From Methylobacillus flagellatus_A (lineage in GTDB: Bacteria; Pseudomonadota; Gammaproteobacteria; Burkholderiales; Methylophilaceae), in assembly GCF_031344055.1 (NCBI RefSeq), contig NZ_JADBEN010000004.1: a stretch of 64,000 nt of DNA, one strand, 5' to 3'. Position numbers and translations under genes: made by a program. Below the pieces are notes generated by a model, which worked only from the letters and a program-made list of their open reading frames with translations, did not search any database and was not told where the DNA came from. Positions 44,275 to 52,429 of the stretch are shown here, in pieces (the first letter of the stretch is position 1; every line of letters begins with the position of its first letter).

Positions 44275-45393
44275 TTATACCCCGATGCCGCTGGTGAGGA
44301 TGGCAAACGCGGCATCGATGAGGATGACGCAGGTGATCGCCGTAACGACCGAGCTTGTGGTGCTGCGGCTGAGGCTTTCGGTATTCGGCTTGATGCGCAG
44401 GCCGAAGTGGCAGGCCATCACGGCGACAATGAAGCCGAACATGACGCCCTTGACCAGGCTCAGGGTGATGTTGACCGGCTGCACCACGGCGGCCAGGTAG
44501 TCGAAAAAGAAGCGGAACCCGAGGCCCAGCTCCATGTTGGCGGAGAGCGCGCCGCCAAACAGCGCCCAGCATGAAGTCCATATCACCAGGAACGGCGCGA
44601 TGACAGTGAGCCCTAACACCTTGGGCAGCACCACGCGCAGGATGCGCGAAATGCCCATGGTGGCAAGCGCGTCGATTTCCTCCGTAACGCGCATGACGCC
44701 GATCTGGGCTGCCATGGAGGACCCCGAGCGCCCCGCGATCAACACTGCCATCAAGATAGGCCCCAGCTCCCGGATGATGGCCAGCCCGAGGATATTGACG
44801 ATGAAGATGTCTGCGCCGAACGTGCGCAGCTGGGTCGCCATGAGATAGCTCATGGCAATCCCGATCATGAAGCCCAGCAGCGCCGTGACGGGCAAGGCGG
44901 TGACGCCGCTTTTGTAGATGTTGGCGCTGAACTCGCGCCAGGGGAAATCCTGCGGGCGGCGCAACAGGTAGCCTAGCTCCAGTACCAGTAGCCCGACGAG
45001 CTTGACGAAGTCGACGACATGGCTGGTGATGAAGATGGTCAGCTTGCCGAAGCCGGCGACCAGTTTCAGCCAGTCGAAGCGCGGCGGCTTTTCAGCAGCT
45101 TTGGCCTCGATGGAAGCTAGCGTGTCGAACAGCGCGGCTTGCTCGTCAGTGAGCGCTACCTTATCTTCCAGCTTGCCGTGCCAGCCGTTCCACAGCACGG
45201 CCGCGCCGGCGGTATCCAGTTGCTCCACCTGGGTCAGGTCCCATTGCGCCTTGGCGTCGGAAAAATACGGTTTGAGCGCTCGGCGCAGCTGGGCGAAATC
45301 ATTCTCCAGGGCGCGCAAGGACCATTGTCCATTGAGGACAATGCGCTTTGCGCCTTGGGCATCCTGCTCTACCTGAAAACTTGCTGCCGCCAT
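44275..45393 (-). CDS. Lipid-transport permease, MlaE with fused N-terminal STAS domain
   Basis: A 372-residue protein. Residues 1-95 form a STAS domain (the MlaB role), with the LDTAGAAVLWN loop, followed by a six-helix MlaE permease (about 120-370; VTALLGFMIGIAMSYLMATQL, ELGPILMAVLIAGRSGSSMAA). The fusion of MlaB and MlaE is an established variant. No mlaC (periplasmic carrier) is seen in the window. It is first of the five-gene minus-strand group, 127 bases downstream of the Fae-like gene. Confidence 0.93.
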   Translation of the reverse strand: MAAASFQVEQDAQGAKRIVLNGQWSLRALENDFAQLRRALKPYFSDAKAQWDLTQVEQLDTAGAAVLWNGWHGKLEDKVALTDEQAALFDTLASIEAKAAEKPPRFDWLKLVAGFGKLTIFITSHVVDFVKLVGLLVLELGYLLRRPQDFPWREFSANIYKSGVTALPVTALLGFMIGIAMSYLMATQLRTFGADIFIVNILGLAIIRELGPILMAVLIAGRSGSSMAAQIGVMRVTEEIDALATMGISRILRVVLPKVLGLTVIAPFLVIWTSCWALFGGALSANMELGLGFRFFFDYLAAVVQPVNITLSLVKGVMFGFIVAVMACHFGLRIKPNTESLSRSTTSSVVTAITCVILIDAAFAILTSGIGV

Positions 45394-45452
45394 GAGCTTC
45401 CTTCAGTGATAGGGCGCCAGTCATGCACGGCTGGCGCCGCAGGACTGGCATT

Positions 45453-45478
45453 GCACCGGCAGCCGAAGCTGCCGGTGC
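45453..45478 (-). terminator. UUCG-capped hairpin after the Fae-like gene
   Basis: An 11-bp perfect stem (GCACCGGCAGC with GCTGCCGGTGC) is capped by TTCG on the minus strand, 42 bases after the Fae-like stop. There is no T run, so it may stabilise the mRNA 3' end rather than terminate by itself. Confidence 0.55.
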
Positions 45479-45519
45479 GCTCTTTATAACATGGGTGATG
45501 GCAGATTAGACCCTGCCAT

Positions 45520-46068
45520 TTATATTTTGCCGTCCAGGCCCATCTGGAAATACTTGTGCACGATCTTCTCCTGGTTCTCCAGCAGCCAGTCGATGTCCGG
45601 CTTGTTGCTCATCGCCTTGTGGATGGCGTTGGCGGTGGCCTTGCGGTGGATGTCGAACAGGATCTTGTGGTCCAGGTTGTCTTGTTCCACCAGGATCGGG
45701 TTGAGCCAGACCGAGACGATGATGCCGAGGTCGTTGGCCTTTTCCTTGGGGATATCGCCGTTGCGCACGGCATCCAGCACGCCGTTGGCGATCGCGGCCT
45801 GCACGGTGCCCATGAGGATGTTGGTATAGCGCTCGTTCTTGACGGTGACCTTGCTCACCATGATGGTGGCGGGGCGTACCATGATGTCGGTATTGAGGAT
45901 GGCTAGCACGCGCGAGTGGCCCTTGACCTGGTCGCCGAGCAGCGTGCCGAAGGCCGTGCCCATGGGGCCGTCCATTTCCCCGATGATCACTTCAGGCTCG
46001 GCTGCCGTGCCCGGAGGGCCTCCCGCTACCAGGGCTTCGCCGACGCGCATGAAAATCTTGTCACTCAT
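45520..46068 (-). CDS. Formaldehyde-activating enzyme (Fae) homologue, catalytic His absent
   Basis: A 182-residue Fae-family protein (VGEALV, the DGPMGTAFGTLL loop, SVWLNP). True Fae joins formaldehyde to tetrahydromethanopterin in methylotrophs and archaea. In canonical Fae the catalytic His17 lies in the segment after VGEAL; aligning by the VGEALV and following IIG landmarks places a Glu (in EPEVIIG) there, so the activity may be lost or altered. It resembles the Fae-like paralogues of methylotrophs whose roles are unsettled. GGAG precedes the start. It is transcribed in the same direction as the Mla group but separated by a hairpin. Confidence 0.8.
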   Translation of the reverse strand: MSDKIFMRVGEALVAGGPPGTAAEPEVIIGEMDGPMGTAFGTLLGDQVKGHSRVLAILNTDIMVRPATIMVSKVTVKNERYTNILMGTVQAAIANGVLDAVRNGDIPKEKANDLGIIVSVWLNPILVEQDNLDHKILFDIHRKATANAIHKAMSNKPDIDWLLENQEKIVHKYFQMGLDGKI

Positions 46069-46221
46069 TGTTTCTCCTTGCTGATGGATTGGATAACGAA
46101 AATAATGGATGAGCTACTTTTAACCGAAATCCGGCGTAATTGCAAAAATGCCGGCCGACCACTCAATGACAACAGCGGCAGGCTATAATTTTCCGGCTTA
46201 CCATTTTTAAAGGCAAAACTC

Positions 46222-46641
46222 ATGAAAAGTTATCGTAAAGAGCTATGGTTCAATGCGCCTTCGCGCGTGGCGTTCATCAACATCACGCACGAAGTGGAAG
46301 CCTGTTTGCGCGAGAGCGGCGTCAGGGAGGGACTGGTGTTGGTCAACGCCATGCATATCACGGCCAGCGTCTTTATCAACGATGACGAGTCAGGCCTGCA
46401 CCATGACTACCGCGAATGGCTCGAGCGCCTGGCGCCGCACGAGCCCATCCGCAACTACCGCCACAACGATACCGGCGAGGACAATGCCGACGCGCACATG
46501 AAGCGCCAGGTGATGGGGCGCGAGGTAGTTGTCGCAGTGACCGACGGGCAATTGGATTTCGGGCCTTGGGAGCAGATTTTCTACGGCGAGTTCGACGGCC
46601 GCCGCAACAAGCGCGTGCTGGTGAAGGTCATCGGCGAATAG
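46222..46641 (+). CDS. yjbQ: YjbQ/UPF0047 family protein
   Basis: A 139-residue protein of the YjbQ family, which has weak thiamine-phosphate-synthase activity in E. coli. Family residues visible are the N-terminal FNITHEVE, the NAMHITASV stretch and the H-rich YRHNDTGEDNADAHMKRQ metal-site region. A TATAAT at 46184-46189 sits before it. It is first in a group with kefF and kefC, 3 bases before kefF. Confidence 0.88.
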   Translation: MKSYRKELWFNAPSRVAFINITHEVEACLRESGVREGLVLVNAMHITASVFINDDESGLHHDYREWLERLAPHEPIRNYRHNDTGEDNADAHMKRQVMGREVVVAVTDGQLDFGPWEQIFYGEFDGRRNKRVLVKVIGE

Positions 46642-46644
46642 ACG

Positions 46645-47259
46645 TTGAGGCAGCGCGTACTGCTGATTGTGGCCCACCCCATGCTGGAGGGCTCGCGGGT
46701 CAACCGGGCTTTGCTGGACGCCGCACAGGGCTGCGAGGGAGTCCAGGTGCATGACCTCTACGCCCGCTACCCGGAGCAGATGATCGATGTGCCGCACGAG
46801 CAGGCATTGGTCGATGCGCACGACATCCTGGTATTCCAGCATCCCATGCACTGGTATTCGTGCCCGGCCTTGCTCAAGAACTGGTTGGACTCCGTGCTGA
46901 GTTACGGCTGGGCGTATGGCGACAATGCCACCAAGCTGACAGGAAAGGCCTGGGTGCAGGCGGTTTCCACCGGCGGCTCGGAAAGCGTCTACCAGCGGCG
47001 CGGCTACAATTGCTTTTCCGTCGCCGAGCTGTTGCGGCCCTTCGAGCAGACGGCGCGGCTGTGCAACATGCGCTACCTGCAGCCTTTCCTCACCCAGGCG
47101 GCAGATACCTTGAGCGACGAAGCCTTGCGTAAGCAGGCGGCTAGTTATGCGGCATGGCTGGACCAGCTGGCCGAGGGAAAATGGCCGCCGCAGGTCGACA
47201 GCCTACAGGCAGAGGAGGCGCAGTATCTGGCGCCCGCCAGCACGGAAGAGGCATCCTGA
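46645..47259 (+). CDS. kefF: KefF-type quinone oxidoreductase
   Basis: A 204-residue NAD(P)H quinone oxidoreductase with the flavodoxin-like fold. HPMHWYSCPALLKNWLD and the GWAYGDNATKLTGK block mark the KefF/YheR group. It is the ancillary subunit that activates the KefC potassium efflux channel, and its gene overlaps kefC by TGATG. The start is a TTG. Confidence 0.88.
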   Translation: MRQRVLLIVAHPMLEGSRVNRALLDAAQGCEGVQVHDLYARYPEQMIDVPHEQALVDAHDILVFQHPMHWYSCPALLKNWLDSVLSYGWAYGDNATKLTGKAWVQAVSTGGSESVYQRRGYNCFSVAELLRPFEQTARLCNMRYLQPFLTQAADTLSDEALRKQAASYAAWLDQLAEGKWPPQVDSLQAEEAQYLAPASTEEAS

Positions 47260-49115
47260 TGGCGGAAGCGCATATCCCATCCCTGTTGCTGGAAAGCGCC
47301 ATCTACCTTGGCGCCGCCGTGCTGGCCGTGCCAATTTTCCGGCGGATCGGGCTCGGCTCGGTGCTGGGCTACCTGTTTGCCGGCATCGTCATCGGGCCGT
47401 GGGGGCTGGGCTTGGTGGCGGATACCGACACCGTCATGCATTTCTCCGAGTTCGGCGTGGTCATGATGCTGTTCCTGATCGGGCTGGAGATCGAACCAGA
47501 CAAACTGATGTCGTTGCGGCTGCCCATCTTCGGCATGGGCGGCTTGCAGGTGGCGCTGACCGCGGCGCTGGTCTATGGCGCCGGCGTTGCCGTCGGCCTG
47601 GATTGGCGCTTGTCGCTGGTGGTCGGCATGGGCGTGGCGATGTCCTCGACGGCGATCGCCATGCAGATACTGGCGGAACAGGGCGCGTTGAACCGCCCGT
47701 CCGGCCGTTCCGCGTTCTCGGTGCTGCTGTTCCAGGACCTGGCGGTGATCCCCATCATGATCCTGTTGCTGGTGATTGCGCCGGGAGCGCATACCGCCCA
47801 CGGCGTGCATATGGATTGGCTGGCTATCCTCAAGGCGGTGTCGCTGGTGCTGTTGCTCGTGCTCGGCGGGCAATACCTGTTGCGGCCGGTATTGCGCTAC
47901 ATCGCCAACACCGGCCTGCGCGAGATATTCATTGCGTTTGCCCTGTTCCTCATCATCGGCGTCTCCATCCTCATGACCTTGGTCGGCCTGTCCATGGCGC
48001 TGGGTGCCTTCATTGCGGGCGTGCTGCTCGCGGATTCCGAATACCGGCAGGAGCTCGAGCTCGACATCGAGCCGTTCAAGGGCTTGCTGCTGGGGTTGTT
48101 CTTTATTTCGGTGGGGATGTCGGTCAACCTCGACCTGGTATTGCAGCAGCCGGGATTGATCGTCGGGCTGGCGCTGGCGTTCGTCCTGTTCAAGCTGGTG
48201 TTCCTGTTCGGCCTTGCAAAGGCTTTCCGCCTCGATAACGCCGGCGGGCTCATGTTTGCGGTGACTTTGTCGCAGGTGGGCGAGTTTGCGTTTGTCATTT
48301 TCAGCGCTGCGCTCGATGCCAAGGTGATCAGCTACGAGCATAGCGCGCTGCTCAATTCGGTCGTCGCATTGTCGATGGTGACCACGCCCTTGCTGTTGCT
48401 GGGCTTTCACGGCGTTTACCGCCGCAGGCTGCGGCAGCGGCGCAAGAGCGGGCGGCACGACGAGTTCGAGGAGGCGCGTCCCGTGATCGTGGCCGGCTTC
48501 GGGCGCGTGGGGCAGATCATCACCCGCCTGCTGACGAGCGTGGGCGTCGTGCCTACCGTGATCGAGCATGACCCCAACCAGATCGAGCTCATGCGCAGCT
48601 TCGGCTACCATGCCTATTACGGCGACATCACGCGGCCGGATGTGCTGCGCGCGGCGGGCATTGCGCGTGCCAAGCTATTGATCCTGGCGATAGACGACGC
48701 TGAGGAGGCGTTGGAGACGGCGCGCTACGTGCGCGAGCATTATCCGGATGTGAAAATTCTTGCACGGGCTCGCAACCGCACCTATGTGTTCGACTACATG
48801 GATATGGGCATAGACTGCGTGCGCGAGACATTCCTCAGCGCGGTGCATCTGGGAGAGAAGGCGCTGCGTGAAATGGGCTACTCCCCGTTCCATGCCTACA
48901 GCACCGCGTGGAAGTTCAGGCAGAACGACGAGAGAATGATGCATGACCTGCATCCCATCCATACCGATATGCAGAAAGTGGTGTCATACAGCGTGCGCAC
49001 GCGGCAGGATTTGCAGCGCACCCTGTCGCGCGAGATGGAGGAAACGGTTGCCGGCCTCAATCACAATGCCTGGGAAGGGCGTCCCGAGACTGAGACGCCC
49101 AAGAGTCAGGAATAA
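47259..49115 (+). CDS. kefC: Glutathione-gated potassium efflux antiporter, KefC-type
   Basis: A 618-residue CPA2 antiporter. About 12 N-terminal helices (1-385) precede an RCK_N domain with GFGRVGQ at about 415 and a C-terminal tail. Kef systems release K+ and acidify the cytosol when glutathione adducts of electrophiles (such as methylglyoxal) bind. The ATG at 47259 is chosen since it overlaps kefF; the open frame upstream lacks a helix-like N-terminus. In a formaldehyde-handling organism this defence fits. Adduct-binding residues were not checked individually. Confidence 0.9.
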   Translation: MAEAHIPSLLLESAIYLGAAVLAVPIFRRIGLGSVLGYLFAGIVIGPWGLGLVADTDTVMHFSEFGVVMMLFLIGLEIEPDKLMSLRLPIFGMGGLQVALTAALVYGAGVAVGLDWRLSLVVGMGVAMSSTAIAMQILAEQGALNRPSGRSAFSVLLFQDLAVIPIMILLLVIAPGAHTAHGVHMDWLAILKAVSLVLLLVLGGQYLLRPVLRYIANTGLREIFIAFALFLIIGVSILMTLVGLSMALGAFIAGVLLADSEYRQELELDIEPFKGLLLGLFFISVGMSVNLDLVLQQPGLIVGLALAFVLFKLVFLFGLAKAFRLDNAGGLMFAVTLSQVGEFAFVIFSAALDAKVISYEHSALLNSVVALSMVTTPLLLLGFHGVYRRRLRQRRKSGRHDEFEEARPVIVAGFGRVGQIITRLLTSVGVVPTVIEHDPNQIELMRSFGYHAYYGDITRPDVLRAAGIARAKLLILAIDDAEEALETARYVREHYPDVKILARARNRTYVFDYMDMGIDCVRETFLSAVHLGEKALREMGYSPFHAYSTAWKFRQNDERMMHDLHPIHTDMQKVVSYSVRTRQDLQRTLSREMEETVAGLNHNAWEGRPETETPKSQE

Positions 49116-49147
49116 GGTTTTTCCAGCCAGTCAAAGGCGCTGGCAGC

Positions 49148-49576
49148 CTAGCTCTGGATGTAGCTTTCCAGTTGTTTGATCAGGAATTCCTGGTAGGCGA
49201 TGGTTTCCTTCACCAGGTCGCCGATCGAGAGCAGACCGACCAGCTTGTCGTCCTCCAATACCGGCAGGTGGCGGATGCGCTTTCCCGACATCAGGTTCAT
49301 GCAGTGTTCCACCGTGTCTTCAGGGCTGACGGTGATCAATTGCACCGACATGATGTCGCCTACGGTGGTGGTCTTGGAGGTCTTGCCCTTGATGACCACT
49401 TCGCGCGCGTAGTCGCGCTCGGAAAAGATACCCACCATGTTGTCGCGCTGCATCACCACCAGCGCGCCGATATGGTGCTCGGCCATGAGCAGCAAGGCGT
49501 CATAGACCAGGCTCTCCGGCGCGACGGAATAGATGGTGCTGCCTTTGGTTTCCAGAACTTGCCTCACGGTTTTCAT
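49148..49576 (-). CDS. Tandem CBS-domain protein
   Basis: A 142-residue stand-alone CBS pair (residues 10-65 and 75-130), with GIFSERDYAREVV and the mirrored HLPVLEDDKLVGLLSIGDLV. CBS pairs bind adenine nucleotides and sense energy state; the partner is not evident. A good Shine-Dalgarno (GGAGGAG) precedes the start. It converges on kefC, 32 bases apart. Confidence 0.92.
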   Translation of the reverse strand: MKTVRQVLETKGSTIYSVAPESLVYDALLLMAEHHIGALVVMQRDNMVGIFSERDYAREVVIKGKTSKTTTVGDIMSVQLITVSPEDTVEHCMNLMSGKRIRHLPVLEDDKLVGLLSIGDLVKETIAYQEFLIKQLESYIQS

Positions 49577-49699
49577 GTTGGCTCCTCCTTCGTTTTCTTA
49601 TTGGCGTAAGCTCAATATACACCTTAATGATAATAAGGTTAAACGCCCGCGCAAGAGCCTGTTGTCATGTCAAATCTGGGAAGGGCATAAATAGGGCGG

Positions 49700-49727
49700 T
49701 TGACATAATTAGCTGGCTAATTATAAT
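49700..49727 (+). promoter_or_regulatory. MarR-gene promoter and autoregulatory operator
   Basis: TTGACA (49700-49705) and TATAAT (49722-49727) are consensus with a 16-base spacer. A perfect 18-bp palindrome, TAATTAGC-TG-GCTAATTA at 49706-49723, fills the spacer and runs into the -10. MarR proteins commonly bind such sites and block polymerase. The -10 is 10 bases before the ATG, so the message would begin within about four bases of the start codon. Confidence 0.78.
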
Positions 49728-49737
49728 TCGACTAACT

Positions 49738-50268
49738 ATGTTGCAGCTCAGAGATCTTCCAAGCAAGGCAGTCCTGGACAAGTTTTCCGCACGCTATCCG
49801 GAAGCGGATGTCAGCGCGGTCTCGTCCTTCCTGCACTTGCTGCGCGTCGCAAGCGATCTTTCGCTTGCGCTGGATGCATGCCTGAGCCAACATGGCCTGC
49901 TGCAGGGGCGCTGGTGGGTGCTGATCCTGCTCATGCGGGAGGAGCACGGCATTTCATTGCCTTCCGTACTGGCGGAGAAGGCCGGCGTCAGCCGCGCCAC
50001 GATGACGGGCCTGATCGACGGCCTAGAGCGCAATGGCCTCGTGGAACGCATCTTCGACAAGGATGACCGCAGGCGGGTGTCGATCCGCTTGACTGCCGCG
50101 GGGCAGGAAAAGCTCGACCAGGTGATGCCCGACTATTACACGCGCTTACGTCAGTGCATGGCAGCGGTGAGCGAAGAGGAGCGGGATTTATTTAACGGCA
50201 TCCTGGTCAAGCTCAATGCAGGCATCACGGCTTTTGATGCATCCGGCAACCGCCACCCAGACACATGA
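49738..50268 (+). CDS. MarR-family transcriptional regulator
   Basis: A 176-residue winged-helix regulator: dimer helices at the N-terminus, DNA-reading helix in AEKAGVSRATMTGLIDGLERNG (about residues 80-100) and the wing DKDDRRRVSIRLT. No cysteine or other ligand cue is evident. The ATG at 49738 is chosen because the promoter ends 10 bases earlier; a frame-open ATG 111 bases upstream would lie before the promoter. It probably represses itself and perhaps the two DUF4440-type genes that follow. Confidence 0.9.
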   Translation: MLQLRDLPSKAVLDKFSARYPEADVSAVSSFLHLLRVASDLSLALDACLSQHGLLQGRWWVLILLMREEHGISLPSVLAEKAGVSRATMTGLIDGLERNGLVERIFDKDDRRRVSIRLTAAGQEKLDQVMPDYYTRLRQCMAAVSEEERDLFNGILVKLNAGITAFDASGNRHPDT

Positions 50269-50325
50269 CGGCAGTCGCTGAAGCAAAGTCTATATTCAAT
50301 ATCAATTAACAAGAGGAGCAATATC

Positions 50326-50793
50326 ATGAAGATCAGCAAGGTCGTTGTCGCTATCGTGTTACTGACTTTGGTGGCGGTTGCCGCTGTCGCCGTCTACAAA
50401 TGCAATGCAAAGCCGAACGAGGACGAGGCCAAGGCCATCGTCAGCAAGCTCAACAGCGCATGGGATGCCGCGTTTGCCGAGGCTTCCGCCGGTACGCTCG
50501 CATCCTATTACGACGCCAATGGCAGCTTGCTGCCTGCCGGTGGCGAGCAAGTGACCGGCAGCAAGGCGATTGCTGATTTCTGGTCCGGGCTGTTCGCCAA
50601 GGGTTTTGCCGATCACCAGATCACCACCGTGGAAACCGGCATCGTCGGCAACACCATCTACCAGCGCGGCAAGTGGAGCGCAGTGCTCAAGAGCGCGGAC
50701 AGCGAACCGCAGCAATTCAGCGGCAACCTGCATATTCTCTACAAGAAGCAGGATGACGGCAGCTGGAAGATCCTGACCCATACCTGGAATTAA
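50326..50793 (+). CDS. Membrane-anchored DUF4440/SnoaL-like protein
   Basis: A 155-residue protein with one N-terminal helix (residues 7-24, VVVAIVLLTLVAVAAVAV) followed by a SnoaL/NTF2-like domain (about 35-155; LNSAWDAAFAE, ASYYDANGSLLPAGG, KKQDDGSWKILTHTWN). The fold forms a cone-shaped pocket; no catalytic residue can be named. GAGGAG precedes the ATG. It is a close relative of the next gene, and may be periplasmic. Confidence 0.8.
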   Translation: MKISKVVVAIVLLTLVAVAAVAVYKCNAKPNEDEAKAIVSKLNSAWDAAFAEASAGTLASYYDANGSLLPAGGEQVTGSKAIADFWSGLFAKGFADHQITTVETGIVGNTIYQRGKWSAVLKSADSEPQQFSGNLHILYKKQDDGSWKILTHTWN

Positions 50794-50818
50794 TTTCTCA
50801 GCACTACAAGGAACCAAG

Positions 50819-51199
50819 ATGTCGAATTCAGATTTCAAGGCCACCGCCCAGCAACTCAACCAGGCCTGGGATGCCGCCTTCAATGCCAAGGACCACGCAC
50901 TGGTCGCCTCTTTCTACGACGATGCCGCCACGGTCCTGCCCGCCGGCGCATCCCAGATCAGCGGCAAGGAAGCGCTGCTGGGTTTCTGGAAGACCTCGAT
51001 CGCGCAAGGCATCATCGACCACAAGCTGGAGCTGATCGATGCGCAATCCGACGGCAACCTCGCCTTCCAGCGCGGCCATTGGAGCGCCGCTGCGATTGAC
51101 GCGCAAGGCAACCGCCAGAGCTTCAACGGCAACGTGCACCTGTTGTACAAGAAGCAGGCCGACGGCAACTGGAAGCTGTTGAGCCATATCTGGAACTAG
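50819..51199 (+). CDS. Soluble DUF4440/SnoaL-like protein
   Basis: A 126-residue version of the same domain without the anchor: LNQAWDAAFNAKD, VASFYDDAATVLPAGA and the YKKQADGNWKLLSHIWN ending align along the whole length with its neighbour. The pair probably arose by tandem duplication and would be cytosolic plus envelope forms. It lies 25 bases after the first gene. Function unknown. Confidence 0.82.
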   Translation: MSNSDFKATAQQLNQAWDAAFNAKDHALVASFYDDAATVLPAGASQISGKEALLGFWKTSIAQGIIDHKLELIDAQSDGNLAFQRGHWSAAAIDAQGNRQSFNGNVHLLYKKQADGNWKLLSHIWN

Positions 51200-51207
51200 A
51201 GCCGCCA

Positions 51208-51316
51208 CGAAACCTGCTGGCGTTTGGCCCTGCCTTGCCGTAGCACACGTATTGTCTGCGGCAGGGCGGCTGGCCAATACCGCTTCGCTGAGTTTTGCTA
51301 GTTGCTCTTAAAATCT
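51208..51316 (+). repeat. Dispersed intergenic repeat, copy B
   Basis: Matches copy A (3489-3594) in the blocks GCCCTGCCTTGCCGTA, GTCTGCGGCAG and CGCTGAGTTTTG, while the central loop (TAGCACACGTATT here) differs. In this copy TTGGCC also pairs with GGCCAA around the core hairpin. Ends are approximate. Confidence 0.7.
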
Positions 51317-51346
51317 GTTAACTAAGGCCCTGGGCCAGGAATCGAC

Positions 51347-52264
51347 ATGAAAGCGGGAACCTCGACCACGTTGCGCGCCTTTGCAGCCTTGCTGCTGCTG
51401 GCGATGCTATGGGGTTACAACTGGGTGGTGATGAAGCATGCGCTGGATTATGCCGGCGCGTTCCAGTTCGGCGCGATGCGGACGTTTTACGGCGCTGTCT
51501 GCCTGTTTGCGTTGCTGGTGCTGATGCGCAAGCCGCTCAAGCCGCGAGAGGTGCCGACGTTGATCTGGCTCGGCGTGCTGCAGACCTGCGGCTTTACCGG
51601 CCTCATCATCTGGGCCCTGGTCGAGGGCGGCGCCGGCAAGACCGCTGTGCTGACCTACACCATGCCGTTCTGGGTGATGGTGCTGGCCTGGCCGCTGCTG
51701 GGCGAGAAAATCCGCGGCATCCAATGGCTGGCGGCATTGTTCTCCGTGATGGGCCTCTTGTTCATCCTTGATCCGCTGCACCTGGGCTCTGACCTGTTCA
51801 GCATGTCGCTGGCGATATTGGGCGGCGTGTTCTGGGCGGTTTCCGTGATCGTCGCCAAGAAGCTGCACCAGCGCGTTCCCGATCTCGACCTCATGTCGCT
51901 GACCGCATGGCAAATGCTGTTCGGCTCGCTGCCGCTGGTGGCCGTCGCCTTCATCGTGCCCGCGCCGCCAATAGACTGGAGCGTCAATTTCATCGGCGCC
52001 GTCTTGTTCAACGCCGTGTTATGCAATGCGCTGGCCTGGCTGCTCTGGCTCTATGCCCTGCAGCATCTGCCCGCAGGCATCGCCAGCATGACCTCCCTGC
52101 TCGCCCCCGTAATCGGCGTGCTTGCGGCATGGCTGCAGCTTGGCGAACAGCCGAGCCAGGGGGAAGTCATCGGCATGGCGCTGATCGGGGTTTCCTTGCT
52201 GATCATTTCATTGCACAGCATGAAGCGGCATGAAGAAGTCGACCCGGCAATGGGCCAGGACTGA
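51347..52264 (+). CDS. EamA-family (DMT) inner-membrane transporter
   Basis: A 305-residue protein with ten helices in two EamA repeats (about 10-140 and 155-290), typical of drug/metabolite exporters such as RhaT- or YdcZ-like proteins. Landmarks are GYNWVVMKHALD in helix 1 and GEQPSQGEVIGMALI near the end. The substrate is unknown. No operon partner is close; it follows repeat copy B. Confidence 0.9.
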   Translation: MKAGTSTTLRAFAALLLLAMLWGYNWVVMKHALDYAGAFQFGAMRTFYGAVCLFALLVLMRKPLKPREVPTLIWLGVLQTCGFTGLIIWALVEGGAGKTAVLTYTMPFWVMVLAWPLLGEKIRGIQWLAALFSVMGLLFILDPLHLGSDLFSMSLAILGGVFWAVSVIVAKKLHQRVPDLDLMSLTAWQMLFGSLPLVAVAFIVPAPPIDWSVNFIGAVLFNAVLCNALAWLLWLYALQHLPAGIASMTSLLAPVIGVLAAWLQLGEQPSQGEVIGMALIGVSLLIISLHSMKRHEEVDPAMGQD

Positions 52265-52429
52265 GCGGCATATCAAGCGGACAGTACGGATGTCATTTTG
52301 ACGGGATGCATCCGTTTTGATGCTGATCCAACATAGAAATCGCTATTCACGCGCGCATATTTTCGCTTAGCCCTATATGGTAAAATTCGCGAGGTTTTTT
52401 GCACAATTCGCAATCAAAGGATTTTACAA

